From Blastochloris viridis (GTDB lineage Bacteria > Pseudomonadota > Alphaproteobacteria > Rhizobiales > Xanthobacteraceae): DNA of 64,000 nt. The translations under genes were made by a program, and so were the position numbers. Location: assembly GCF_001402875.1 (NCBI RefSeq), contig NZ_CP012946.1, positions 598,001-662,000 on the forward strand, read 5' to 3'. The notes beneath the pieces were generated by a model. That model made no database searches and was not told where the DNA came from. It was given only the letters and a program-made list of their open reading frames with translations. Shown one piece after another: positions 1 through 8,675 of the stretch. Numbering within the stretch: position 1 is the stretch's first letter; each line of letters starts with the position of its first letter.

Positions 1-532
1 CGAGCAACATGGCGCCGACGATGGTGGCGCCCGAGCGCGACACGCCGGGGATCATCGCCACGGTCTGGCAACAGCCGATATAGAAGCAGGTCAGCGGCGA
101 CAGCGCGGTGGCGTCGTGGTGGCGCGGCGTCAAGGTCAGGCGGTCGACGATCAGCAGCGCCACGCCGCCGACGATCAGGCTGACGCAGATCAGTGCCGGC
201 GTATGGAACAGCACAGTTTTGATAAAGCCGTGCGCGGCAACGCCGATCAGCGCCGCCGGCAGGAATCCGGCGACGATGCCGATGACGAACCGCCGCGCCG
301 CAGGGTCTGTCCGCAAGCGCATCGCAATGCCGGTAAACTTGGCGAAGTAGACCACCAAGATCGCCAGGATCGCGCCGAGCTGGATCAGGACCTCGAAGGT
401 CTTTCCCGGCGAGTCAAAGCCGAGAAAATGCCCGGCGAGCAACAGATGTCCAGTGGATGAGACCGGTAAGAATTCGGTAAGACCTTCGAGAAGTCCGAGG
501 CAGGTCGCTTCGATCAGATCGCCGAGCGTCAT
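1..532 (-). CDS. uppP: Undecaprenyl-diphosphatase UppP (BacA), 3' part cut by window edge
   Basis: Inner-membrane phosphatase that recycles undecaprenyl diphosphate to the monophosphate lipid carrier for peptidoglycan synthesis. I translated the minus strand from the ATG at 532: about 177 residues are present and the frame stays open to the window edge, so the C-terminal third is missing. The family signature [15 protein letters not shown] lies at about residues 15-29, and the second catalytic motif [10 protein letters not shown] is near residue 164. Hydrophobic helices alternate throughout, as expected for this multi-pass protein. It stands apart from the downstream genes and points away from rpsT. 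The identification is secure because both catalytic motifs are intact. Confidence 0.93.
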   Translation of the reverse strand, partial: MTLGDLIEATCLGLLEGLTEFLPVSSTGHLLLAGHFLGFDSPGKTFEVLIQLGAILAILVVYFAKFTGIAMRLRTDPAARRFVIGIVAGFLPAALIGVAAHGFIKTVLFHTPALICVSLIVGGVALLIVDRLTLTPRHHDATALSPLTCFYIGCCQTVAMIPGVSRSGATIVGAMLL

Positions 533-807
533 ATGTCACCCTTGGCCGGCGGGCTCAGCAGGCAGGATGCGGCTGAACCGGCACGCCGTTCTTCCATAGC
601 CGCAAGCTTTACTGCAAGCATTTCCCCCATTGCTCCGGGGCTGGGCGGCAATGGTACCGTTGACGCTCCTCCAGCCCGCGGTTATAGAGCCAGCGTGCGA
701 GTTGCGGCCCGGCACGCCGGCGAGCCGGGAAGCTCGCGTGAGCGATCCAGATAAGCAGCCCTGCAGGCGCGGCGTCGGGCCGCATCGAAAGGCACAGGAT
801 TCCAGGA

Positions 808-1074
808 ATGGCCAATACCAGTTCCGCTAAGAAAGCGGCCCGTAAGATCGCCCGGCGGACCGCGATCAACAAGATGCGGCGCACCCGGGTGCGCACCGCG
901 GTGCGCAAGGTCGAAGACGCGCTCGCCAAGGGCGATGCCGTCGGCGCCGTTGCCGCGCTCAAGCTCGCCGAGCCGGAGATCATGCGCTCGGTCGGCAAGG
1001 GCATCCTGCACCGCAACACCGCCGCCCGCAAAGTGTCGCGCCTGACCAAGCGGGTGAAGAAGATCGGCGCCTGA
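808..1074 (+). CDS. rpsT: 30S ribosomal protein S20
   Basis: Primary rRNA-binding protein of the small ribosomal subunit. The product has 88 residues, the normal length for S20, and is very rich in Lys and Arg. It begins [17 protein letters not shown] and ends TKRVKKIGA, both typical of alphaproteobacterial S20. The ATG at 808 follows a purine-rich AGGA. A strong intrinsic terminator follows the stop by about 70 bases, so the gene is probably monocistronic. It sits upstream of dnaA, a gene order common in Rhizobiales. Confidence 0.96.
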   Translation: MANTSSAKKAARKIARRTAINKMRRTRVRTAVRKVEDALAKGDAVGAVAALKLAEPEIMRSVGKGILHRNTAARKVSRLTKRVKKIGA

Positions 1075-1147
1075 CGCCGTCGGTCGGCCGGGCCCGCATC
1101 GCGACGATGGGCGGGTCTGTTCCAGAACGGAACACCAAATCAAAAAA

Positions 1148-1178
1148 GGGCGCCGGAGCTGGTCTCCGGCGCCCTTTT
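1148..1178 (+). terminator. Rho-independent terminator of rpsT
   Basis: Perfect 11-bp stem GGGCGCCGGAG / CTCCGGCGCCC (1148-1158 with 1164-1174), five-base loop, followed by TTTT. An A-rich run precedes the stem, so the hairpin could also stop transcription coming from the other direction. Confidence 0.9.
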
Positions 1179-2123
1179 GCGTTGGGCGGGCCCCGATCGG
1201 GTGCCAAATCGGCTTAATCTGCGTTTACCCTATTGACACACTTTTCGGAATTTCCGGCTTTTTGCGCGGCGCAGTAGCGTTGGGGGCTCGGCTCGCCCGC
1301 ACAAATTTTCTATATGTAGGACAAGAGCTTGGACCCTAAGGGCGATGGGGGGGTCGGGCCGGGACCCGGTTTGGGGGCAAGGCAAAGCTGGTGTAGCCGT
1401 ATCGTGGCCGGGCCGGTCGGGGGGGCGTCCTCCCCAGGATTCCAACAGAGTCCTCAGCGATTTGCCGGCTGAGCATCGGGCCGCGACGACCGCTTTCGTT
1501 TCGGGTGCGGTTCGGCCGCATCGCCAGTCCGGTTGCGAAGGGCGGGAGGCGTGTTAAGACTCCGTTCACCTGGGGGCGATCCACAGGTGAGTTTGTGTGG
1601 GACCAGATTTTTTTGAGTCGGATGCGGGGAGCTTTTTATGATGATTCGAATTTCTGCCAGGGTCTTGTGCATGGCGTAAGAATTCTGTGAGCGTTCTACT
1701 CGAACGTTTGTTCGGTAGATGATTGACCGGTCGCAAGACGGCGATTGGATTCATTCAAATCGACATACCAAGTAAAAAGAGCTGCGCGTTGTTGCAGCCG
1801 GGGGAACACTATGTCCGTGATTATCGGGAGCCGCACCCTCCGCGCGGCCGCCGCGCTGACGGCCCAGGTTGCGAACGCTGATAGGCTCAGTTGGACGCGG
1901 CTCCGGCTCGACGTGGGCGCCGAGTGCACCGCCGGCGGACGAGGTGGCGGCGGCGGGCCCGGGATCCGGTCCGGCACCTAACGCGTGACATCAACCGGCG
2001 CCGCTGGCGCGCTTTCGGCGCGCCGCCCCGGTATCTCTTCAGTACAAGTTGAGTTTTGCTCTCTGCCCTAATCGGGCAGAGCGAGGTCCTTGCGACCCTA
2101 TCGATAAGAAAATGGAGCGGCAA
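1179..2123. other. Gene-less dnaA upstream region with clustered GANTC sites
   Basis: About 945 bases with no convincing gene. The centre (about 1590-1800) is clearly less GC-rich than its surroundings. Six GANTC sites fall within 1438-1752 (starts at 1438, 1448, 1558, 1615, 1643, 1748). GANTC is the recognition site of the alphaproteobacterial cell-cycle methylase CcrM. A TTGACA-like element is at about 1233. One sequence at 1577-1585 matches the DnaA box TTATCCACA at 7 of 9 bases; I see no perfect box, so this looks like the dnaA promoter region rather than a proven origin. Confidence 0.5.
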
Positions 2124-3653
2124 ATGTACAAGAGCGAAGGTATCGCGAGCGGGTTTTTCCCCGGCCACAAGTCGGCGCGACCCGCGCAGGGGTCATTTGC
2201 CCGCACGCCGGCGCGTTTCGACTCGCAGACGGCCGCTGCTTCCTGGGATCGTGTGCGCTCGCGCCTGAAGTCGACGCTGGGCGAGGAGGTTTATACGAGC
2301 TGGTTCGCCTGCATGCAGCTCGACGCCGTGGCGGGCGAGGGCGTGCAGCTGTCGGTGCCGACCCGGTTTCTGAAGAGCTGGATCCAGACCCATTATGCCG
2401 AGCCGCTCGACACTTTTTGGCGCGAGGAGGTGCCGACCCTCAAGCAGGTCGACCTCGTGGTGCGCTCGGCGGTGGCCCGCATGCCGCTCCGTCCGGTCGG
2501 CGAGCAGGCCGCAGCGCCGAAGGCGACGGCTGCCGCCGCCGTTGCGCCGAGGCCGCGCACGGCCGTGCCGTTTGCCGCCGAGGCGCCGATGGCGAGCGTC
2601 GACGGGCTGCCGGCCTCGCCGCTCGACCCGCGGCTGAATTTCGATACCTTCGTGGTCGGCCGCTCCAACACCCTGGCACACGCCGCCGCACGGGAGATCT
2701 CCGAGTGCCGCGCCGGCGAGAGCACCCGCTTCAACCCGCTCTACGTCCATTCCGCCGTCGGGCTCGGCAAAACCCACCTGCTGCAGGCGATTGCGTGGCA
2801 GGCCAGCCGGCTCGGCCGCCGCGTGCTCTACCTCACCGCCGAGAAGTTCATGTTCGGCTTCGTCGCGGCGCTGAAGAATCAGACCGCGCTGGCGTTCAAG
2901 GAGGCGCTGCGCGGCATCGACCTTTTGATCATCGACGATCTGCAGTTCCTGCAAGGCAAGTCGGTGCAGCAGGAGTTCTGTCACACTCTCAATGCCTTGA
3001 TCGATTCGGGCCGTCCGGTGGTGATCGCCGCCGACCGTCCGCCGGCGGAACTTGAGAGCCTGGACGAGCGGGTGCGCTCGCGCCTCGCCGGCGGCCTGCC
3101 GGTCGAGATCGGGCCGCTCGAGGAGGAGCTGCGCCGCTCGATCCTCGCCGCCCGCATCGGCCAGATCCGCGCCAAGCACCCGGGCTTCGAGGTGCCGGAC
3201 GAGGTGGTCGGCTACGTCGCGGCCCAGGTCACTGCCAATGGCCGCGACCTCGACGGTGCCCTGAACCGGCTGCTCGCCCACAACACGCTGACCAGCTGCG
3301 CGGTGACGCTGGAGATGGCCGAGCACGCCATCCGCGATCTGGTGCGCAGCCCCGATAACACCAAACGGGTGCGGATCGAGGACATCATCCGCATCGTCGC
3401 CGAGCATTCCGGCATCACCAAGCAGGATGTCCTGTCCTCGCGCCGCACCGCCAATGTGGTGCTGCCGCGTCAGGTCGCGATGTACCTTGCCAAGACCCTG
3501 ACGCTGCGCTCGCTGCCGGAAATCGGCCGGAGGTTCGGCGGCCGCGATCACACCACGGTGCTGCACGCCGTACGCAAGATCGAGGGCAAGACCAAGACCG
3601 ATCGCGGCTTTGCCGAAGAGGTCGAGCTTCTCAAACGCCGAATTCTCGAATAA
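2124..3653 (+). CDS. dnaA: Chromosomal replication initiator protein DnaA
   Basis: AAA+ ATPase that binds DnaA boxes and melts the origin. From the chosen start it has 509 residues. The N-terminal domain I ([22 protein letters not shown]) is followed by an Ala/Pro-rich linker. The Walker A motif VGLGKTHLL is near residue 213 and Walker [11 protein letters not shown] follows. The DNA-binding signature [16 protein letters not shown] lies near the C-terminus. The frame is open upstream to 2049, with another ATG at 2112. I chose the ATG at 2124 because GGAG sits seven bases before it. The first 30 or so residues are not conserved, so the start is the only uncertainty. dnaN and recF follow on the same strand. 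Confidence 0.95.
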   Translation: MYKSEGIASGFFPGHKSARPAQGSFARTPARFDSQTAAASWDRVRSRLKSTLGEEVYTSWFACMQLDAVAGEGVQLSVPTRFLKSWIQTHYAEPLDTFWREEVPTLKQVDLVVRSAVARMPLRPVGEQAAAPKATAAAAVAPRPRTAVPFAAEAPMASVDGLPASPLDPRLNFDTFVVGRSNTLAHAAAREISECRAGESTRFNPLYVHSAVGLGKTHLLQAIAWQASRLGRRVLYLTAEKFMFGFVAALKNQTALAFKEALRGIDLLIIDDLQFLQGKSVQQEFCHTLNALIDSGRPVVIAADRPPAELESLDERVRSRLAGGLPVEIGPLEEELRRSILAARIGQIRAKHPGFEVPDEVVGYVAAQVTANGRDLDGALNRLLAHNTLTSCAVTLEMAEHAIRDLVRSPDNTKRVRIEDIIRIVAEHSGITKQDVLSSRRTANVVLPRQVAMYLAKTLTLRSLPEIGRRFGGRDHTTVLHAVRKIEGKTKTDRGFAEEVELLKRRILE

Positions 3654-3831
3654 ACACGTCAGTCCGGCGCGGAAGCGGGCTGAAGCGCGGCGGGCCTGCC
3701 CGAGGCGCAATGGCCTGCGCTCCGGTTCGGCGTTTGCCGAAACTGTCGGGCGTTTCGCTGACGCGGCGACGGATGTATTTGCTGGATTGTCTGCCGTGCG
3801 GTTGCGTGTCGCCGGCCTTCGAGGTGTCTTC

Positions 3832-4950
3832 ATGCGTACCGTTGTTGAGCGCGCTGACCTCGCAAAATCGCTCGGCCACGTCCACCGGGTGGTGGAGCGG
3901 CGCAATACCATTCCGATTCTCGGCAATGTGCTGCTGCGTGCCGACGGCGCCCGGCTCGAGATGAAGGCCACCGACCTCGACCTCGAGGTGGTCGAATCGA
4001 TTGCCGCCGACGTCAAGGTGGCCGGCGCCACCACCGTGCCGGCGCACATGTTCTACGACATCGTGCGCAAGCTGCCGGAGGGCGCCGAGATCTCGCTCGA
4101 GGCGGACGCTGAAAAGGGCACGCTGGTGATCCGTGCCGGTCGCGCCCGCTTCCAGTTGCAGACGCTGCCGGAGTCCGACTTCCCCGACCTCACCGCCGGC
4201 GAGTTCGGCCACCGCTTCGCGCTCAGCGCCGCCGAGCTCAAGCGCCTGGTCGACAAGACCCAGTTCGCGATCTCGACCGAGGAGACGCGCTACTATCTCA
4301 ACGGCATCTACCTCCACACCGTGCCGGGTGCGGACGTCGAGTTGCTGCGCGCGGTCGCCACCGACGGCCACCGCCTCGCCCAGATCGAGCTGCCGGCGCC
4401 GGCCGGCGCGGTCGGCATGCCGGGCGTGATCGTGCCGCGCAAGACCGTGGCCGAGGTGCAGCGCCTGATGGAGGATGGCTCGGCCGAGGTGGTGGTGGAA
4501 CTCTCCACCGCCAAGATCCGCTTTGCCTTCGGCGACATCGTGCTGACCTCCAAGCTGATCGACGGCACCTTTCCCGATTATGTGCGGGTGATCCCGGTCG
4601 CCAACGACAAGACCCTGGTAGTCGACAAGGCCGATTTTGCTGCGGCGATCGACCGGGTGTCGACGGTGTCGAGCGAACGCGGCCGCGCCGTCAAGCTGGC
4701 GCTGTCGGAGGGCAAGCTGGTGCTGACGGTGGTGAACCCCGACTCCGGCTCTGCCACCGAGGAGATCGAGGCCGAATACGCCGCCGATCCGCTCGAGATC
4801 GGCTTCAACTCGCGTTATCTGCTGGAGATCACTGGCCAGCTCGAGGGCGACGAGGCCGAGCTGAAACTGGCCGACCCCGGCTCGCCGACCCTGGTGCGCG
4901 ACAAGGGCAGCCAGGGCGCGCTCTATGTGCTGATGCCGATGCGGGTGTGA
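3832..4950 (+). CDS. dnaN: DNA polymerase III beta sliding clamp
   Basis: Ring-shaped processivity factor that tethers replicative polymerase to DNA. The product has 372 residues, the normal clamp length. It starts MRTVVERADLAKSLGHVHRVVERRNTIPIL, the conserved first helix and strand, and ends YVLMPMRV, the typical clamp C-terminus. The frame is open back to 3610, overlapping dnaA, but family similarity begins only at the ATG at 3832, which has GAGG eight bases upstream. It lies 178 bases after dnaA and 43 before recF, so a dnaA-dnaN-recF unit is likely. Confidence 0.96.
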   Translation: MRTVVERADLAKSLGHVHRVVERRNTIPILGNVLLRADGARLEMKATDLDLEVVESIAADVKVAGATTVPAHMFYDIVRKLPEGAEISLEADAEKGTLVIRAGRARFQLQTLPESDFPDLTAGEFGHRFALSAAELKRLVDKTQFAISTEETRYYLNGIYLHTVPGADVELLRAVATDGHRLAQIELPAPAGAVGMPGVIVPRKTVAEVQRLMEDGSAEVVVELSTAKIRFAFGDIVLTSKLIDGTFPDYVRVIPVANDKTLVVDKADFAAAIDRVSTVSSERGRAVKLALSEGKLVLTVVNPDSGSATEEIEAEYAADPLEIGFNSRYLLEITGQLEGDEAELKLADPGSPTLVRDKGSQGALYVLMPMRV

Positions 4951-4993
4951 GCGGGCGAGGTCGGCGGGATTCGGGCCGGCGCAGGGTCGGCAG

Positions 4994-6226
4994 ATGATGA
5001 CCTCGGTCGAGGCTCCGCCCGATTGCCGCCCCGCCGCGCGGGTGCGGCGGCTGGCGCTGGTGAATTTCCGCTCCTGGCGCCACGTGGTGATCGAGCCCGG
5101 CGCGGCCTCGGTGGTGCTGGTCGGCGCCAATGGTGCCGGCAAGACCAACATTCTCGAAGCGATCTCCTTCCTCGCCCCCGGCCGCGGCCTGCGCCGCGCC
5201 ACGCTGGAGGAGGTGGCGCGGGTCGGCGACGGCTTGTCCGGCGATGGACCGCCCGGCGACGGATCTTCGGGCGATGGATCCTTGGGCGAAGGATCCTGGG
5301 CGGTGTCCGCCGAGATCGACGGACAGGTCGGGCCGGCGCTGCTCGGCACCGGCATTGCGCCGCGCGGCGCGGGCGGGCCGCCCACCGTCCGGGAGTGCCG
5401 CATCGACCGCGCCCCGGTCGGCTCGGCGGCGGCGTTCGCCGAGCATCTCGCGATCGCCTGGCTGATCCCGCAGATGGACCAGCTGTTCACCGGGCCGGCC
5501 GCCGAGCGGCGGCGCTTTCTCGACCGCATGGTGCTGGCGGTCGATCCCACCCATGGCGGGCGCATCAACGCGCTGGAGCGGGCGCTGCGCTCGCGCAACC
5601 GTCTCCTGGAGCAGGGCACGGCTGACACGCGCTGGCTCGACGCGGTTGAGCACGAGGTCGCCGAGGTGGCGGTGGCGGTGGCGGCGGCGCGGGCCGAGAC
5701 GGTGCGCCGGCTGGTCGGCGAGATCGCCGCGACGCGCGCGGCGTCCGGGCCGTTTCCGTGGGCCGGCATTGCCGTCGACGGCTGGCTGGAGGCGGAGGTC
5801 GGCGGCACCCCGGCGCTGGCGCTGGAGGATCGCTACCGCGCCCGCCTCGCCGACGCCCGTGCGCGCGACCGCGCCGCCGGTCGCACGTTGGAGGGGCCGC
5901 ACCGCTCCGACCTCATCGTCATCTACGGTCCCAAGGGCGTGCCGGCGGCGAGCGCCTCGACCGGCGAGCAGAAGGCGCTGCTGGTCGGGCTGGTGCTGGC
6001 GCAGGTGCGGCTGGTCGGGGCGATGACCGGCCTCTTGCCGGTGCTGCTGCTCGACGAGATCGCCGCCCATTTCGATCCCGACCGCCGGGCCGCGCTTCAC
6101 CGCGCGCTGGCCGATCTCGGCGTGCAGGCGTGGATGACCGGCACCGACGCTGCGGCGTTCGCGGCGGTGGGGGCGGAGACGGTGCAGTTCCGGGTCGAGC
6201 CGGGGGCAATCGAGCCGATCGGCTGA
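4994..6226 (+). CDS. recF: DNA replication/repair protein RecF
   Basis: SMC-like ATPase that helps load RecA at gapped DNA. The product is 410 residues. LALVNFRSW near residue 19 and the Walker A VLVGANGAGKTNILEAISFL near residues 40-59 are typical of RecF. The central DRMVLAVDPTH and the C-terminal STGEQKALLVGLVLAQ signature plus LLLLDEIAAHFD (Walker B) complete the ABC-type ATPase. Residues 82-101 are an unusual Gly/Asp/Ser stretch encoded by four 15-bp repeats (listed separately). Two overlapping ATGs at 4994 and 4997 are possible starts. gyrB, which often follows recF, is absent here. Confidence 0.93.
   Translation: MMTSVEAPPDCRPAARVRRLALVNFRSWRHVVIEPGAASVVLVGANGAGKTNILEAISFLAPGRGLRRATLEEVARVGDGLSGDGPPGDGSSGDGSLGEGSWAVSAEIDGQVGPALLGTGIAPRGAGGPPTVRECRIDRAPVGSAAAFAEHLAIAWLIPQMDQLFTGPAAERRRFLDRMVLAVDPTHGGRINALERALRSRNRLLEQGTADTRWLDAVEHEVAEVAVAVAAARAETVRRLVGEIAATRAASGPFPWAGIAVDGWLEAEVGGTPALALEDRYRARLADARARDRAAGRTLEGPHRSDLIVIYGPKGVPAASASTGEQKALLVGLVLAQVRLVGAMTGLLPVLLLDEIAAHFDPDRRAALHRALADLGVQAWMTGTDAAAFAAVGAETVQFRVEPGAIEPIG
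5237..5296 (+). repeat. 15-bp in-frame tandem repeat inside recF
   Basis: Four adjoining 15-bp units (starts 5237, 5252, 5267, 5282) share the core GGGCGATGGATC with few mismatches. They are codon-aligned and encode SGDGP, PGDGS, SGDGS and LGEGS. The repeat keeps the reading frame and probably makes a flexible surface loop shortly after the Walker A region. Confidence 0.8.
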
Positions 6227-6244
6227 CGAACCGCCAAAAGAAAC

Positions 6245-6274
6245 GAGCCGCCGGACCAAGGTGTCCGGCGGCTC
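6245..6274 (-). terminator. Hairpin terminator between recF and hemA
   Basis: Perfect 12-bp stem GAGCCGCCGGAC / GTCCGGCGGCTC with a six-base loop. On the minus strand it is followed by GTTTCTTTTGG, so it fits best as the hemA terminator, although it lies about 185 bases past the hemA stop. It may also end recF transcription. Confidence 0.65.
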
Positions 6275-6457
6275 GACGTGGCGCCCTCCCGACCGGCGGT
6301 ACCCTGCAAGAAGGGCCGCCGGGCGGCTCGTTGAACGTGACGCTGCCCACGCGCCGCGGCGATGGGCAGATGCGGATGGCCGTGGCGAACCGATGGCCCT
6401 CGGAAAACCGCATCGGCGGGCGGCACGGCGGCGGGTGCCGCCGCTGTGCCGTTGTCG

Positions 6458-7687
6458 TTACTCGGCGGCGATCGCCTGGCGGGTGAACGGCAGGCCAAGC
6501 TTCTTCCACACCGCGACCAGCGCGCCGGCGAGATGGTCGATCAGCGCGTCATTGTGGAACGGGGTGGGGGTGATGCGCAGCCGCTCGGCGCCGACCGGCA
6601 CGGTCGGGTAGTTGATCGGCTGGATGTAGATGCCATGCTCGGCGAGCAAAAGGTCGGTCGCCGCTTTGCACTTCTCGGCGTCGCGCACCATCACCGGCAC
6701 GATGTGGGTGTCGGTCGGCATCACCGGCAGGCCGGCATTGGCCAGCACCGCCTTGGCGCGGGTGGCCTGGGCGTGCTGACCGTCGCGCTCGGCGGTCGAG
6801 GCCTTGAGGTGGCGGATCGAGGCAGTGGCGGCGGCGCAGATTGCCGGCGGCAGCGCGGTGGTGAAGATGAAGCCGGCGGCGTGCGAGCGAACCGCGTCGA
6901 CCACGGCTTCGGTCGAGGTGATGTAGCCGCCGAGGCACCCGAACGCCTTGGCCAGCGTGCCCTCGACGACGTCGATGCGCTGCATGTGGCCGTCGCGTTC
7001 GGCGATGCCGGCGCCGCGCGGGCCATACATGCCGACGGCGTGGACCTCATCGATATAGGTCATCGCGCTGTACTTCTCGGCAAGGTCGCAGATCTCGCCG
7101 ATCTTGCCGATGTCGCCGTCCATCGAATAGACGCTCTCGAACACGATCAGCTTGGGGCGCTCCTTGCCGGCGGCCTTGAGCAGGTCTTCGAGATGCTCCA
7201 TGTCGTTGTGGCGGAAAATCTTCTTCTCGCAGCCGGCCTGCTTGACGCCCTCGATCATCGAATTGTGGTTGAGCGCGTCGGACAGGATCAGGCAGTTCGG
7301 AATCAGCTTGGCAAGCGTCGAAATGCCGGTCTGGTTGGAGACGTAGCCGGAGGTGAACACCAGGCCGGCTTCCTTGCCGTGGAGGTCGGCGAGTTCGGCC
7401 TCCAGCGTCACCAGCGGGTGGTTGGTGCCGGAGATGTTGCGGGTGCCGCCGGCGCCGGTGCCCATGCGGGCGGCGGTCTCGGTCATCGCCTGAACCACCG
7501 CGGGGTGCTGGCCCATGCCGAGATAGTCGTTGGAGCACCAGACGACGACGTCGCGCGGGCCTTCCGGCGAATGCCAGGTGGCATGCGGGAACTCACCGGC
7601 ACGCCGCTCGAGGTCGGCGAACACCCGGTAGCGTCGCTCGGCCTTCAGGCTCTCGACGGCACCACGGAAGAAGGTCTGATAATCCAT
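6458..7687 (-). CDS. hemA: 5-aminolevulinate synthase (C4 pathway)
   Basis: PLP enzyme that condenses glycine and succinyl-CoA to 5-aminolevulinate, the first step of tetrapyrrole synthesis in Alphaproteobacteria. It has 409 residues from [15 protein letters not shown], as usual. [12 protein letters not shown], the glycine-rich [24 protein letters not shown] and EGTLAKAFG (PLP lysine about K247) are all present. The frame is open to 7792, but the ATG at 7687 has GAGGAGCG upstream and matches the family N-terminus. A near-perfect FNR-type box lies about 80-95 bases upstream, which suggests induction at low oxygen, when bacteriochlorophyll demand is high. Confidence 0.96.
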   Translation of the reverse strand: MDYQTFFRGAVESLKAERRYRVFADLERRAGEFPHATWHSPEGPRDVVVWCSNDYLGMGQHPAVVQAMTETAARMGTGAGGTRNISGTNHPLVTLEAELADLHGKEAGLVFTSGYVSNQTGISTLAKLIPNCLILSDALNHNSMIEGVKQAGCEKKIFRHNDMEHLEDLLKAAGKERPKLIVFESVYSMDGDIGKIGEICDLAEKYSAMTYIDEVHAVGMYGPRGAGIAERDGHMQRIDVVEGTLAKAFGCLGGYITSTEAVVDAVRSHAAGFIFTTALPPAICAAATASIRHLKASTAERDGQHAQATRAKAVLANAGLPVMPTDTHIVPVMVRDAEKCKAATDLLLAEHGIYIQPINYPTVPVGAERLRITPTPFHNDALIDHLAGALVAVWKKLGLPFTRQAIAAE

Positions 7688-7765
7688 GCTACGCTCCTCG
7701 GAGCCCTTCGGGGCCGGTCCACTGCATGTTCGCCCCACCATGGACACCAGCGGGCGAAAGCAGCC

Positions 7766-7779
7766 TTGATCTGCGTCAA
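7766..7779 (-). promoter_or_regulatory. FNR/FixK-type box upstream of hemA
   Basis: TTGATCTGCGTCAA matches the FNR/FixK consensus TTGAT-N4-ATCAA at 9 of 10 conserved positions. It lies 79 bases before the hemA ATG. FnrL control of hemA is established in Rhodobacter; here the site is seen and the regulation is inferred. Confidence 0.7.
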
Positions 7780-7828
7780 GCGCAAATGACAAAGCCGAAC
7801 GGCGGCGTCAAGTTCGTACGATTTTGCT

Positions 7829-7850
7829 GAGGCTTGACCGAGGCTTGACC
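7829..7850. repeat. Tandem 11-bp direct repeat between hemA and the DeoR-type gene
   Basis: GAGGCTTGACC occurs twice in immediate succession (7829-7839 and 7840-7850) and is followed by a partial third copy, GAGG. The period is about one helical turn. It lies between the 3' end of the regulator and the hemA upstream region, so it could be a protein-binding site, but no regulator can be assigned. Confidence 0.45.
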
Positions 7851-7883
7851 GAGGGGTGCCTGCGGTCGCGACCGCAGGGTGCG

Positions 7884-8675
7884 TCAATCTGTCCTGACAC
7901 TTGTGCCGGCGACGGTGACCGGCAACCCGTTACGACGAAACGCGTCCGCCAGCGTCTCGGGCGGGGCGTGGTCGACCAGAAGGCCGGCGGCGCGGTCGCT
8001 GTTCGGAATGCGGATCGGGGTCGTGCGCTGGAACTGGGCGTGGTCGGCGAGCAGATATGGCCGCCGTGCGGCGAGCAGCATGCGTGCGCGCAACTCCGCG
8101 CCGTGGCGCGTGGTGTCGGTGGGCTCGCCGTCGCTGGTGAAGCCGCGGGCGGAGATGAACGCAAGGTCGCAGGAATAACTGTCGAGCGCCAAAACGGTGT
8201 CGACCCCGAACGCCGCCTCCTCGGTGGCGTCGACCTGGCCGCCGAGCACGAAGACGCGGATCAGCGGGTGGCGGACCAGCGCGAGAGCGTGGGTGAGCGA
8301 GTGGGTGCAAACGGTGATGTCGCGCTTGCCAAGCAACCCGGACACGATCGCGCCGGCCAGCGCGCCGGAATCGAGCAGAACGGTGGCGCCGTCCTCGATC
8401 AGGCTGGCGGCGAGCTGGCCGATGGCCTGACGGCCGCTGGCGCCGGAATCGCGGGTCGTCCGCTGTGGCTGGGGAATGTCGAGCGTGTCGCGGCGCATGG
8501 CGCCGCCATGGACAACCTCAAGTTCTCCGCGGTTGGCGAGCAGCTTGAGGTCACGCCGAATTGTCTCGCGCGACACGTCGAACGCGGTTGCGAGTTCGAC
8601 AACGGATACCGACCCCGCCGCGTGAACGCGGCGGAGGATTTCCGACAGGCGGCGAACGGCCAGAGGACGCGACAT
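7884..8675 (-). CDS. DeoR/GlpR-family transcriptional regulator
   Basis: Product of 263 residues. The N-terminal winged helix-turn-helix (about 5-57) contains VSVVELATAFDVSRETIRRD and the family-typical VHGGA near residue 55. The C-terminal part resembles the DeoR sugar-phosphate sensor fold, with DSGALAGAIVSGLL, LGGQVDATEEAAFG and LLADHAQF. Members usually repress sugar or polyol catabolism and are released by a phosphorylated intermediate; no target gene is adjacent, so the ligand is unknown. The ATG at 8675 follows an A/T-rich stretch without a strong ribosome site. Confidence 0.85.
   Translation of the reverse strand: MSRPLAVRRLSEILRRVHAAGSVSVVELATAFDVSRETIRRDLKLLANRGELEVVHGGAMRRDTLDIPQPQRTTRDSGASGRQAIGQLAASLIEDGATVLLDSGALAGAIVSGLLGKRDITVCTHSLTHALALVRHPLIRVFVLGGQVDATEEAAFGVDTVLALDSYSCDLAFISARGFTSDGEPTDTTRHGAELRARMLLAARRPYLLADHAQFQRTTPIRIPNSDRAAGLLVDHAPPETLADAFRRNGLPVTVAGTSVRTD

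Noticed and set aside
1577..1585. Possible DnaA box and replication origin upstream of dnaA
   Set aside because: Only one 7-of-9 match to TTATCCACA was found. Alphaproteobacterial origins are often far from dnaA, so no origin is called.
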